DNA of 64,000 bases from Sphaerisporangium melleum (GCF_014646695.1 NZ_BMNT01000039.1:32687-96686); one strand, 5' to 3'; shown: positions 16,178 to 25,827, counted from the first letter of the stretch. Numbers and translations: made by a program. The notes: generated from the sequence alone by a model not told the origin.

Positions 16178-17404
16178 TCAGGCGGGAACGGGAGCGCCGT
16201 CCAGTTTGTACTCCTGGATGGAGCCGGCGAGCTGGACGGCGAGCTCCTCGGCGTCCAGGCGCTTCTCGATCTGGCGCAGGTCGGCGATCTTGGCGGCGGT
16301 CTCGGCGCGGCGCGGGGTCAGCAGCGTGCAGCAGTCCTCGTCCGGCAGCTCGGAGATCTGCAGCGTGCCGATGCGCCGGGCCTCGGACATGATCTCGGTC
16401 TTGTCCATGCCGATGAGCGGACGCAGGATCGGCATGTCGACGGCGTCGTCCAGCGCGGTGATGTTCTGCAGGGTCTGGGAGGACACCTGGCCCAGCGAGT
16501 CGCCGGTGACCAGCACGCCGCGGTGCAGCCGGTGGGCGACCTCCTCGGCGGTCTTCAGCATCAGGCGGCGCTGCGCCACGACCTGCAGCCGGTCGGCGCC
16601 GGACGCCTTGAGCGACTGCTGCGCCTTGCCGAACGGCACCACGAACAGCCGCCCCTTGCCCTGGAACCTGCTCAGCGCCCGCACCAGGGCGTACGCCTTG
16701 TAGATCGACTCTGAGGTGGTGAAGGGGATGCCGGAGAAGTGCAGGAAGTCGACCTGCAGGCCGCGCCGCATCATGCGGTAGGCGGCCACCGGGGAGTCGA
16801 TGCCGCCGGACATCAGCACCAGGCCGCGCCCGCTGGTGCCGACCGGCAGGCCGCCCTGGCCGGGCAGGCCGTCGGTGAAGACGAACACCTCGTCCCTGTC
16901 GACCTCGATGTACACGGTGAGCTCGGGGTTCTTCAGCCGCACCGGCAGGTCGTACTTGTCGTTGATCTCACCGCCGACCAGCCGGTCGAGCTCGTTGGAG
17001 CGCAACGGGAAGCGCTTGTCGCGGCGGCGGGAGCGCACGGCGAAGGTGGCGCGGCGCTCGACCTCGGGGCGGCCGGCGACGAGCTCGAGCGCGGCGGCGG
17101 TGACGGCGTCGGGGTCCTTGGCCACCCGCCAGGCGCGGTGCACCCACACCAGGCCGATCACATCGGTGAGACGGTGGGCGACCGCGTCGGCGGTCTCGAC
17201 GGTGGTGCCCTCGGGGAGCAGAATCGCGATGACGCCATGGCGCTGCCGCACGTCGACCCGGATGCCGATGTCCTTCAGCGCGGCCCTGATGTTGTTCTGC
17301 AACCGCCGCTCGAACAGCTCGCGGTTCCTGCCCTTGAGGACGACCTCGCCCAGCTTGAGCAGTACGCAGGGCTCGCCCAGCGCTGACGGGGGCACGACGG
17401 ACAT
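16178..17404 (-). CDS. thiI: tRNA sulfurtransferase ThiI
   Basis: 408 residues. N-terminal ferredoxin-like region (LKLGEVVLKGRNRELF), THUMP RNA-binding domain (about 60-170) and an adenylating PP-loop domain with LMSGGIDSPVAAYRMM near residue 205. It makes 4-thiouridine in tRNA and can supply sulfur for thiamine. The C-terminal rhodanese domain of E. coli ThiI is absent, as in most Gram-positive members; the DEDCCTLLTPRR segment retains a Cys pair. ATG at 17404 is supported by GGAGG 8 nt upstream. The nearest plus-strand gene is convergent aroF. Confidence 0.94.
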   Translation of the reverse strand: MSVVPPSALGEPCVLLKLGEVVLKGRNRELFERRLQNNIRAALKDIGIRVDVRQRHGVIAILLPEGTTVETADAVAHRLTDVIGLVWVHRAWRVAKDPDAVTAAALELVAGRPEVERRATFAVRSRRRDKRFPLRSNELDRLVGGEINDKYDLPVRLKNPELTVYIEVDRDEVFVFTDGLPGQGGLPVGTSGRGLVLMSGGIDSPVAAYRMMRRGLQVDFLHFSGIPFTTSESIYKAYALVRALSRFQGKGRLFVVPFGKAQQSLKASGADRLQVVAQRRLMLKTAEEVAHRLHRGVLVTGDSLGQVSSQTLQNITALDDAVDMPILRPLIGMDKTEIMSEARRIGTLQISELPDEDCCTLLTPRRAETAAKIADLRQIEKRLDAEELAVQLAGSIQEYKLDGAPVPA

Positions 17405-17712
17405 GGGGCTGCCTCCGGCGGGGATGGTGGGGTCGGGGTGGGGACACGTGCCGGCGGAAGGTCCTCCCGCGCTGGGCACCCTTCAATTTATCCCGGATCG
17501 AGGGCCGCCGAGCCCGCCCGGCGACATCGGCGGTGGGCACGCGGACCGGCGGGACGGTCGTTCGGCGGATCATGGCGGGGACCCGGATCCCTCTTTTCGG
17601 CGATAACAAACCGAGGACTCAGCTTGACCGAAAATCCTTCTCCGCCCATGCTCACTGTCCAGAACATCAGTTTTTCATGCTGTAGATCATCTTTATTGCC
17701 CAAGGAAACCTA
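17405..17712. other. 308-bp divergent intergenic region, AT-rich toward the MHYT gene
   Basis: The half next to thiI is ordinary GC-rich sequence. From about 17600 to 17712 it becomes markedly AT-richer than the surroundings and includes a TTGACC (17629-17634) that could be a -35 box for the MHYT gene. I see no supported gene here. Confidence 0.4.
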
Positions 17713-18588
17713 GTGTCGCATATTGACCACTTCGCGCAAGGAATATTCACTCCGCTGGCCGCCTATGTGATGTCGGCCATTGGATCGTTCCTCAGTCTGC
17801 TGCTGGCCAGCCGGGCACGCGGGACGCAGGGCGGCGCCCGCCTCAGGTGGCTGGCGGGCGCCGCGCTCGCGCTCGGCGGCACCGGCATCTGGGTGATGCA
17901 CTTCGTCGCCATGACGGGATTCCGCGTCCCCGGCACGGCGATCACCTACGACGTGCCGCTCACCATCGTGTCCGCCCTGGTGGCCGTCGTCATCGTCGGC
18001 GTCGGCCTGGCCATGGTCTCGCGGTCCGGCGAACGCCTGCCCGCGCTGCTCGGCGCGGGGCTGGTCACCGGGCTCGGCGTCGCCGCCATGCATTACCTCG
18101 GCATGGCCGCCATGCACATGGCCGCCGTCAAGCACTACGACCCGCTGCCGGTCGCGGCGTCGGTGGTGATCGCGGTGGTGGCCTCGACCGTCGCCCTGTG
18201 GTTCAGCCTGCGGGTGGAGGGGCTGCTCGCGACCACGGGCGCCGCGCTCATCATGGGGGTCGCGGTCACCGGCATGCACTACACCGGTATGTTCTCGCTC
18301 AGCGTCACCCTGGATCGCTCCAAGGCCGCCGAGGCGCTGGCCGGCGCGACCGCCATGAGTTTCCTGCTGCCGCTCCTCATCGGGATCAGCCTGATCACGC
18401 TGGTGCTGCTGCTGGTGGTGACGCTGTCACCGTCCCGGGAGGAGCTGGAGAGCGAGACCCGGCTGCTCGGCCAGATCGAGGAGCGACGCGCGCAGGCCGG
18501 CGCCGCCCCGGCGGCCGCGCCCTCGGCCCCGTCACCGCCGCCGGGCGCCGGGTCGCTGTTCCAGCGGCCCGACCGGCGGGAACCCTGA
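17713..18588 (+). CDS. MHYT-domain integral membrane protein
   Basis: 291 residues with about seven transmembrane segments and three MHYT signatures: WVMHFVAM, AAMHYLGMAAMHM and GMHYTGM, arranged as in the family, where the Met and His residues are proposed to bind copper and sense oxygen, CO or NO. MHYT domains are often fused to GGDEF/EAL enzymes; this one is a stand-alone sensor ending in a charged, Pro-rich cytoplasmic tail of about 55 residues. The GTG at 17713 is preceded by AAGGA 7 nt upstream. The function is unknown beyond the domain. It is monocistronic and ends at a bidirectional terminator. Confidence 0.9.
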   Translation: MSHIDHFAQGIFTPLAAYVMSAIGSFLSLLLASRARGTQGGARLRWLAGAALALGGTGIWVMHFVAMTGFRVPGTAITYDVPLTIVSALVAVVIVGVGLAMVSRSGERLPALLGAGLVTGLGVAAMHYLGMAAMHMAAVKHYDPLPVAASVVIAVVASTVALWFSLRVEGLLATTGAALIMGVAVTGMHYTGMFSLSVTLDRSKAAEALAGATAMSFLLPLLIGISLITLVLLLVVTLSPSREELESETRLLGQIEERRAQAGAAPAAAPSAPSPPPGAGSLFQRPDRREP

Positions 18589-18619
18589 GAGGCGGCACGC
18601 GGCGGGGGGACGAAGCGAA

Positions 18620-18648
18620 CCGCCCCCGGCCGTGACGGCCAGGGGCGG
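18620..18648. terminator. Terminator between the MHYT gene and phosphofructokinase
   Basis: Arms CCGCCCCCGGCC (18620-18631) and GGCCAGGGGCGG (18637-18648) pair at 11 of 12 positions around a 5-nt loop, between convergent stop codons. Confidence 0.65.
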
Positions 18649-18717
18649 CGGATGCTCACGCGGGTGCCACCCGGCGGGCCGGCGTCCCGGACGCGGGCCC
18701 ACGGTGCGGCGGGAGGA

Positions 18718-19743
<1,026 letters not shown>

Positions 19744-19861
19744 GACGGGTTCCTCCCGATGGGGTACGCATTCAGATTACCGGTGAGACACGGGGCCGCT
19801 CCGGGCGATTCACGGACACGGTGCGGCCTGCGCCATGGAGATTTTGCCGCAGTCGCCAACA

Positions 19862-19875
19862 TTGGTCTAGACCAA
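19862..19875. promoter_or_regulatory. DasR-type palindrome upstream of phosphofructokinase
   Basis: TTGGTCTAGACCAA is a perfect 14-bp palindrome that contains the full 12-bp core TGGTCTAGACCA of the DasR-responsive element known in Streptomyces. It lies 119-132 bp upstream of the phosphofructokinase ATG and 34 bp beyond the lactonase stop, in an intergenic region. DasR is a GntR regulator that responds to glucosamine 6-phosphate. Confidence 0.7.
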
Positions 19876-19909
19876 ACGGTGAGCGGGCATCACCACCCTA
19901 TCCCCGGCG

Positions 19910-20971
19910 TCAGATCGGCAGGGCGAGTACGCACGAAGGGCTGCCGATGGCCAGGCTCTCCCCGGTGGGGACCGGGACGCCCTCGCGCAGGACGAAGGCC
20001 GCGACGTCGTCGGAGCGCTGGTTGGCGACGTACATCCGCTCGCCGGCCAGGGCGAAGTGCCGGGGCCACAGGCCGCCCGAGCCGACCTCCGCCACCTGGG
20101 TGAGCGGATCTCCGCCGCCGGCCGGGCCGACGGCGAACACGCCGATGGTGTCCGGCCCGCGGTTGGCGACGTAGAGGTGGCGGCCGTCGCCGGACGCCTG
20201 GACGTGCGAGACCTGGTTGGGCACGCCGGTGCGATGACTGGCGGGGGTGCGGGCGAGCTCGCGCCACTCCTCGTCGTAGACCGCGACGGTGCCGTCCAGC
20301 TCGCAGCCGACGAACCACCGGCCGCCGAGGTGGACCATGTGGCGCGGCCCGCTGCCGGGCTTCAGCCGCACCGGCCCCTCCGGGTGCGGCGCGGGGCCGG
20401 CGGCGCCGAGCACGTAGCGGCGGACCTCGTCGGTGCCGAGATCGGTGACGTACAGGACGCCATCGGGGCCGAAGACCGCCTGGTGGGCGTGCGGCTCGGC
20501 CTGGCGTGCGGGGTCGGGGCCGTGGCCCTCGTGGTGGAACGGCACCGGCCGCCCCGTGAGCAGCCCGGTGTCGCCGAGCCGGTACAGCGCCAGCGTGCCG
20601 TCACCGTAGTTGGTCACCGCGAGCCAGGCGCCGGCCGGGTCCACGGCGAGATGACAGGGGTAGGACCCGCCGCTGGCGCCGTCGGCGAGCAGGACGGGGC
20701 CCTCCGGGTCGGCGGAGTAGGCGGCCACGCCGCCCTCCTCGCGCTCCAGGGCCGCGTACAGCACGGGGAGCCGGGGGTGCAGTGCCAGGAACGACGGACC
20801 GGAGGCGGGGGTCTCGGCCACGACCTCGAGCGTGTCGTCCGCCCCTCGCCGGACCACGGTCAGCCCGGGGCCCGTCCCGCCGGTGTCCGGCGTGTATCCG
20901 CCGATGTAGAGCAGCTCACGCCCCGATGTCATGTGATCGACGATACCGCCAACCCCGGGTTCCTTGATCAT
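19910..20971 (-). CDS. Lactonase-family seven-bladed beta-propeller (6-phosphogluconolactonase type)
   Basis: 353 residues, lactonase PF10282-type propeller. Typical blade sequences: LYIGGYTP at the start, FLALHPRLPVLYAA, GSYPCHLAVDPAGAWLAVTNYGDGTLALY, PHAHQAVFGPDGVLYVTDLGTDEV, GPRHMVHLG, QVSHVQASGDGRHLYVANRG and PRHFALAGERMYVANQRSDDV. Relatives hydrolyse 6-phosphogluconolactone or 3-carboxymuconate lactone; which applies here is unknown. The ATG at 20971 is chosen because AGGAGG precedes it; an ATG at 20932 would remove 13 residues and start at the propeller itself. It is divergent from the MarR-GNAT gene with a 135-bp shared region. Confidence 0.85.
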   Translation of the reverse strand: MIKEPGVGGIVDHMTSGRELLYIGGYTPDTGGTGPGLTVVRRGADDTLEVVAETPASGPSFLALHPRLPVLYAALEREEGGVAAYSADPEGPVLLADGASGGSYPCHLAVDPAGAWLAVTNYGDGTLALYRLGDTGLLTGRPVPFHHEGHGPDPARQAEPHAHQAVFGPDGVLYVTDLGTDEVRRYVLGAAGPAPHPEGPVRLKPGSGPRHMVHLGGRWFVGCELDGTVAVYDEEWRELARTPASHRTGVPNQVSHVQASGDGRHLYVANRGPDTIGVFAVGPAGGGDPLTQVAEVGSGGLWPRHFALAGERMYVANQRSDDVAAFVLREGVPVPTGESLAIGSPSCVLALPI

Positions 20972-21067
20972 GCGACACCGTCCCTCCTGACCAGCCGGCG
21001 CGCGATCCGGATCGCCCGGTCCACGGCCCGCCTCGGCCGAAGGGCTGGATCTCCGGCCCGCAGCATG

Positions 21068-21104
21068 CTTGACTGAGGCAACGATTCCCTTGATCGGAGC
21101 AACG
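21068..21104 (+). promoter_or_regulatory. Two direct repeats 21 bp apart, candidate MarR-GNAT operator
   Basis: CTTGACTGAGGCAACG (21068-21083) and CTTGATCGGAGCAACG (21089-21104) share CTTGA-N5/6-GCAACG and are offset by exactly 21 bp, two helical turns. They lie immediately before the ATG at 21107 and the first contains a TTGACT -35-like box. Confidence 0.6.
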
Positions 21105-21106
21105 GT

Positions 21107-22018
21107 ATGGACGAGCTCGTCTCCCAGGTACGTGCGTTCAACCGCTTCTACACCCGCGTCATCGGTGTGGTCGGCGCCGGCATGTACGACACCTCGTACT
21201 CCCTCACCGAGGGGAGGGTGCTCTACGAACTGCGGCAGACCGGCGAGATGGAGACCGGCGAGCTGCGCCGGATGCTGGACCTGGACGCCGGGTACCTCAG
21301 CCGCATGCTGGCCCGGTTCGAGGCCGACGGCCTGCTCACCAAAGAACGCTCCCCCGCCGACGCCCGCCGGCAGGTCCTGCGCCTCGCCGAGCGGGGCAGG
21401 CAGGTGCAGCGGGAGCTCGACGACGCGTCCTCGGCCGCCGTGCGGGACCAGCTGGTCCCGCTGAGCGGGGAGGACCGGCGGCGCCTGATCGCCGCCATGA
21501 CCGCCATCCAGCGCATCCTGGGCGACGCCCCCGCTCCCCGTGGGTACGTCATCCGGCCGCCGCGTGCGGGCGACCTCGGCTGGGTGGTCCACCGCCACGC
21601 CACCCTGTACACCGAGGAGCGCGGCTGGGACGAGAACTTCGAGGGGCTGGCCGCGCGCATCGTCGCCGACTACGCCGAAGACCACGACCCGAAGCGGGAG
21701 GCCGGCTGGATCGCCGAGGTCGACGGCGAGCCCGCCGGGTCCATCCTCTGCGTGAAGCGGGACGACCGTACGGCGCAGTTGCGCCTGCTGCTGGTCGAGC
21801 CGTCCGCCCGCGGCATGGGCATCGGCGGACGGCTGATCGAGGAGTGCCTGGCCTTCGCCAAGCGGGTGGGCTACGAGCGCATCGTGCTCATGACCGTGGA
21901 CGAGCTCGCCGAGGCCCGCCGGCTCTACCAGCGGGCGGGTTTCACGCTCGACGAGCAGCACCCGATGAAGGCGTACGGCCGCGACCTCGTCGAACAGTAC
22001 TGGTCACGCCCGCTCTGA
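21107..22018 (+). CDS. MarR-GNAT fusion regulator/acetyltransferase
   Basis: 303 residues. Residues 1-145 are a winged-helix MarR domain (LTEGRVLYELRQTGEMETGELRRMLDLDAGYLSRMLARFEADGLLTKERSP is its HTH region, read in segments). Residues 148-303 are a GNAT N-acetyltransferase with the acetyl-CoA loop in VEPSARGMGIGGRLIEE. Such fusions are common in actinobacteria and may acetylate a small molecule while controlling adjacent genes. The substrate is unknown. Repeats upstream suggest autoregulation and possibly control of the divergent lactonase. Confidence 0.92.
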   Translation: MDELVSQVRAFNRFYTRVIGVVGAGMYDTSYSLTEGRVLYELRQTGEMETGELRRMLDLDAGYLSRMLARFEADGLLTKERSPADARRQVLRLAERGRQVQRELDDASSAAVRDQLVPLSGEDRRRLIAAMTAIQRILGDAPAPRGYVIRPPRAGDLGWVVHRHATLYTEERGWDENFEGLAARIVADYAEDHDPKREAGWIAEVDGEPAGSILCVKRDDRTAQLRLLLVEPSARGMGIGGRLIEECLAFAKRVGYERIVLMTVDELAEARRLYQRAGFTLDEQHPMKAYGRDLVEQYWSRPL

Positions 22019-22211
22019 TCCCGCACCGCCCTCCGGCGCTCCCGCCCCGGCTCCTCCCTCGTTCGGGGCGGCGGAAACTTCCGGCAAAGGGGCGGCCGGG
22101 GCGTGCGCGTCCGGCCTAGGGTCGGCCGGGCCCGCGGGAGCATCGTGCCCGCGCCCCGTCGCACGGGCCGGCGCTCCCGCCCGCCCGCCGCCCGGCACTG
22201 GGAGCCCGCCG

Positions 22212-25200
22212 ATGACCACGATGACCCTTTCCGCGCCGCCCGCTCCGGCGATCAGGAACCGCAAGGCCCTGGTGTTCCTCGACGGCGCGGGCGCGGGGAA
22301 GGCCTCCGGCGGCGCGGCCGGCCGCCGGCTCGCCCACGCCCTGACCACCGAGGGGTACGCGGTGCGGACCGTGGAGTCCGACGCGGGGGACCACTCCCGG
22401 GTGGGGGCGTTCCTGGACGGCGTCGAGCCGGGCGACCTGCTGCTGGTCCGCTGGTCGTCCGACTCGGGGCGGGGGCCGGGAGACTTCGGCGCGCTGATGA
22501 CCGACTTCGCCCGCCGGGTCGAACGGTCCGACGGGGCCGCCCTGCTCTTGATCGTCGACTTCGGCTGGCTGGTGAGCGCCGGCCCCGGCCGCCCGGACGA
22601 GACGCTCACCCATCTGCGGGTGCGAGGCGAGCCGGTCGCCGCGGCCGCCGCGCTCACCACCAGCGCCGCCCTTCCCGGGAAGCGGCCGGACCGGGCCGTC
22701 TCGCTCACCGCCATGCTGGCCGACGGCATCCTGTCCGGGGAGGCCGACCTCGACCGGGACGGCACCATCTCGGTCGCCGACCTCTACCGGTACGCCGACG
22801 AGCGCTGCGCCGGCCTCGGCGCCGACCGGCGGCCCTACCTGCTCACCTACGGCGAGGGCGAGTCGATCGCCGTGGCCTGCGCCCGCGGTCCGGGTCAGGC
22901 CCTCGGCCCCGCCTTCGCCGCGGCGCTGGCCCGGCTGGCCGACGCCGGTGACACGGTCGCGCCCTGCTCGGCCGGCGACCTGGCCGCGCGCGTCCACGAC
23001 GTCCACCTGGACGAGGACGCCCGGCGGCTGCTGCGCCGCACCAGCCTGCTGGCCGAGGACGAGCCGCTCACCGATGAGACCGCCGCGCTGCTCATGGAGG
23101 GCGGCCCGGCGCAGGCGGCACTGGCGGAGCTGGCGTCGTGGGGGCTGCTCGGGGAGGGCGCCCCGGTCGCCGTACCCGCCGTGCGCGCGGCGCTGTCGGC
23201 CCGGCTGGACCGCCGGGAGCAGGCCCGGGTCTCCGGCGTGCTGCGCCGCTGGCGGGCCGGTCGTCGCGCCGTCCGTCCCCGGGCCCGGCTCACCGGGGAC
23301 CGGTGGACCCTGAAGGACCGTCTCGGGCACCGGGTCCACGCCGAGGCCATCGCCGCGTTCGTCCGCCACCCGGAGACCCGGCCGCCGCTGACGATCGGCG
23401 TCAAGGGGCCGTGGGGGGCGGGCAAGACGTCGTTGATGCGCATGGTGCAGGACCTGCTCGATCCGGGCGCCGCCGAGGACCGGCCCGCCGAGATCCATCT
23501 CGCCGCAGCCGCGCCCGCCGGCCGTCCGTCCCTGCGCGAACGGCTCGCCGGTCGCCATGCCCGGGGTGCGTCCGCGTCCGGTGCCGGTGCGGTCCGGGGG
23601 CGGGTGACCAACGGCGAGGTGCTGTCCCGCGCCAGGAAGGCGGAGGCCGGCGGCGCGGAGTACGCGGTGCCGGGCGAGCTGCCGCTGCGGCACGCCGACT
23701 GGCGGCCCACGGTCTGGTTCAACCCCTGGATGTACCAGAGCGGCGAGCAGGTGTGGGCGGGACTGGCCCACGAGATCATCAGCCAGGTCACCGGACGGCT
23801 GCCGCGCGGTGAGCGGGAGCGCTTCTGGCTGGCGCTCAACCTTTCGCGGATCGACCGCGAGGAGGTGCGCCGCCGCGCCTACCGGATGGCCGCCACCCGG
23901 CTGCTGCCGGTCGCGCTGGCGTTCTGCGCGACCCTGCTGGTCACCTCGGCCTCGCTGGCGGCCTCGGCCCTGGTGCCCGCCGCCGGCGCGCTGCTGCGCG
24001 GCACCGCGGCGGCCGTCGGATCGGGCGGCTCGCTGCTCGTGCTGGCCGCCGCGTGCCTGCGGCTGGCGCGGTTCCTGCGCGAGTCGGCCGACACGGCGTT
24101 CACCCGGCTCGTCCGCCAGCCCGACCTGCTCGGCGACGCGCCCGGCCTGGTCGCCGCCGCCGGCCCCGGATACCGGTCCAGGACGGGTTTCCTGCACCTG
24201 GTGCAGACCGACATGCGCCGGGTGCTCGGCATGGTCGCCACCGAGGAGCGCCCGCTGGTGGTGTTCGTGGACGATCTCGACCGGTGCTCGCCGGGGACGG
24301 TCGCGCAGGTCATCGAGGCGGTCAACCTGTTCCTCGCCGGGGAGTTCCCCAACTGCGTGTTCGTGCTGGCCATGGAGCCGGAGGTGGTGGCCGCGCACGT
24401 CGAGGCCGCCTACCAGGACCTGGCCCGCTCGCTGCCGGATCCGGCGGAGGAACGCTCGGGGCTGGGCTGGCGGTTCCTGGAGAAGATCGTGCAGCTGCCG
24501 CTGAGCGTGCCGGTGCTGGACGACGACGAGCGGCTCCCCGCCTACCTGCGCGCCCTGCTGGGCGTCCCGGCCGCGGTGCCCCCGGGGCGGAACGCGATGC
24601 CGGCCGGCGCGTCCCCCGCGACGCCCGCGGAGGCGGACGCGGCGCCGCGCCCGGCCGGTGACCTGCCGCCCCGAGCGGCGCGGGCGCCGGAGCGTCCGGC
24701 CCCCGAGGTGGTCGACCGCCTGGAGTCTGCCATCAGGGCCATGGAGCCGGCCGCCGACCGCCTGGACATCGTGGCCCACGAGGCGCAGCGGGCCCTCGGC
24801 GTGGCTACGGGCGCCGATGACCTCGGCGGGCTGTCGGCCGCGGCCCGCCTGGCCGCCGACCGGGTGTACGACGATCTCTACAGTGACGAGAACGCCTACG
24901 CGGCCATCGTCCGGGTGCTCCCCGCGCTCACACTGAGCAATCCCCGGGAGCTCAAGCGGTATGTGAACGTGTTCCGGTTCTACTCCTTCGTGACCTACCG
25001 GCGGGCCCTCGCCGGCGCGCCGAAGGCGTCCGACGAGCAGGTCGCCAAGCTCGCGGTGCTGACCATCCGCTGGCCGCACCTGCTGTCGCTGCTGGCTCGC
25101 GTGCCCGGTGACGTCACGGGCCGCCGCGGCGGGCGGGCGGAGGCGACCGTGCTCGGTCTGCTGGAGCGGGCGGCCGGCCGCCCCGGCGCCCAGGCGTGGG

Positions 25201-25325
25201 CTACGGCGCTGGCCGAGGCCGGTCTGATCGGTGAGGCGGGCGCGGAGACGGCCCGCTGGGACCCCCTGCGCGCCCTGCTGCGTGCCGATCCCCCGGTCAC
25301 CCGCCTGGCGTGCGAACTCCTCTGA
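22212..25325 (+). CDS. Pseudo-caspase/KAP P-loop NTPase, membrane-anchored
   Basis: 1037 residues. Residues 1-230 look like a caspase-type (C14) domain: a VFLDG strand, a GDLLLVRW strand (about 75-82) and an LLLIVDFG strand (about 112-118), ending in an EF-hand-like loop DLDRDGTISVAD (179-190). The catalytic His expected in the second segment (usually SGHG) and the Cys expected in the third (usually DCC) are absent, so it should be inactive. Residues 230-350 are helical. A KAP-family NTPase follows: Walker A GPWGAGKTS (Lys405), WFNPWMYQSGEQVWAGL, two transmembrane helices (about 564-626) inserted between Walker A and Walker B, and Walker B VVFVDDLDRC (Asp687-688) with NCVFVLAMEP. KAP NTPases include phage-exclusion protein PifA. 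The gene stands alone. A TAGGGT box lies at 22117-22122. Confidence 0.85.
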   Translation: MTTMTLSAPPAPAIRNRKALVFLDGAGAGKASGGAAGRRLAHALTTEGYAVRTVESDAGDHSRVGAFLDGVEPGDLLLVRWSSDSGRGPGDFGALMTDFARRVERSDGAALLLIVDFGWLVSAGPGRPDETLTHLRVRGEPVAAAAALTTSAALPGKRPDRAVSLTAMLADGILSGEADLDRDGTISVADLYRYADERCAGLGADRRPYLLTYGEGESIAVACARGPGQALGPAFAAALARLADAGDTVAPCSAGDLAARVHDVHLDEDARRLLRRTSLLAEDEPLTDETAALLMEGGPAQAALAELASWGLLGEGAPVAVPAVRAALSARLDRREQARVSGVLRRWRAGRRAVRPRARLTGDRWTLKDRLGHRVHAEAIAAFVRHPETRPPLTIGVKGPWGAGKTSLMRMVQDLLDPGAAEDRPAEIHLAAAAPAGRPSLRERLAGRHARGASASGAGAVRGRVTNGEVLSRARKAEAGGAEYAVPGELPLRHADWRPTVWFNPWMYQSGEQVWAGLAHEIISQVTGRLPRGERERFWLALNLSRIDREEVRRRAYRMAATRLLPVALAFCATLLVTSASLAASALVPAAGALLRGTAAAVGSGGSLLVLAAACLRLARFLRESADTAFTRLVRQPDLLGDAPGLVAAAGPGYRSRTGFLHLVQTDMRRVLGMVATEERPLVVFVDDLDRCSPGTVAQVIEAVNLFLAGEFPNCVFVLAMEPEVVAAHVEAAYQDLARSLPDPAEERSGLGWRFLEKIVQLPLSVPVLDDDERLPAYLRALLGVPAAVPPGRNAMPAGASPATPAEADAAPRPAGDLPPRAARAPERPAPEVVDRLESAIRAMEPAADRLDIVAHEAQRALGVATGADDLGGLSAAARLAADRVYDDLYSDENAYAAIVRVLPALTLSNPRELKRYVNVFRFYSFVTYRRALAGAPKASDEQVAKLAVLTIRWPHLLSLLARVPGDVTGRRGGRAEATVLGLLERAAGRPGAQAWATALAEAGLIGEAGAETARWDPLRALLRADPPVTRLACELL

Positions 25326-25362
25326 CCCGGGCCCGGCGGCCCCTCCCCGGGCCGCGGGGTCA
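25323..25362. terminator. Hairpin spanning the convergent stop codons of the KAP NTPase and dps genes
   Basis: TGACCC... from 25323 pairs imperfectly with ...GGGGTCA ending at 25362. The TGA of the KAP gene (25323-25325) and the TCA stop of dps (25360-25362) are the outermost base pairs, so one hairpin closes both genes. Confidence 0.6.
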
Positions 25363-25827
25363 GCGCTGGGCCTGGATCATCCAGTGCTGCTTCTCCAGAC
25401 CGTCGGTGACCTCGATCAGCAGGTCCTGGGTCACCGGGTCGGCCTCTTCTGTCGCCTCGATCCGCTCGCGCATGCGCGAGACGGCCGCGCAGAGGATGTC
25501 GGTGAACACGGCCACGACCTTGCCGTCCTCGATGTATCCGGCCTCCAGATGGCCCACCTGGCTGTCCCGGGCGATCGTGGCGGCACGTCCGTCCGGATTG
25601 ACGCCCAGTGCCACCGCGCGCTCGGCCACGGCGTCCGCGCCGGTGCGCGCGAGGGCCACGATCTCGTCCAGCTGCAGGTGCAGCGAGCGGAAGTTGCGTC
25701 CGATCAGGTTCCAGTGGGCCTGCTTGCCGACCAGCGAAAGATCGAGCAGGTCGATGAGGGCGCCCTGAAGCGCGTCGCCCGCGATCTTCTGGTTGTCGCC
25801 CGAGAGCGGGCTGGTGATCTGAGCCAT
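25360..25827 (-). CDS. dps: Dps-family ferritin-like DNA protection protein
   Basis: 155 residues, normal for Dps, a dodecameric ferritin-like protein that binds DNA and stores iron under stress. The ferroxidase signature KQAHWNLIGRNFRSLHLQLDE (about residues 35-55) supplies the His, Asp and Glu ligands at the subunit interface. The C-terminal helix has EKQHWMIQAQR. ATG 25827 has GGGGAAG 7 nt upstream. It is divergent from the MerR gene with an operator-like palindrome in the 113-bp region between them, so shared control is plausible. Confidence 0.93.
   Translation of the reverse strand: MAQITSPLSGDNQKIAGDALQGALIDLLDLSLVGKQAHWNLIGRNFRSLHLQLDEIVALARTGADAVAERAVALGVNPDGRAATIARDSQVGHLEAGYIEDGKVVAVFTDILCAAVSRMRERIEATEEADPVTQDLLIEVTDGLEKQHWMIQAQR

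Noticed and set aside
17488..17703. 71-codon minus-strand reading frame upstream of thiI
   Set aside because: The start lies in the AT-rich region with no clear ribosome-binding site and the second half is Pro/Arg-rich sequence typical of non-coding high-GC frames.
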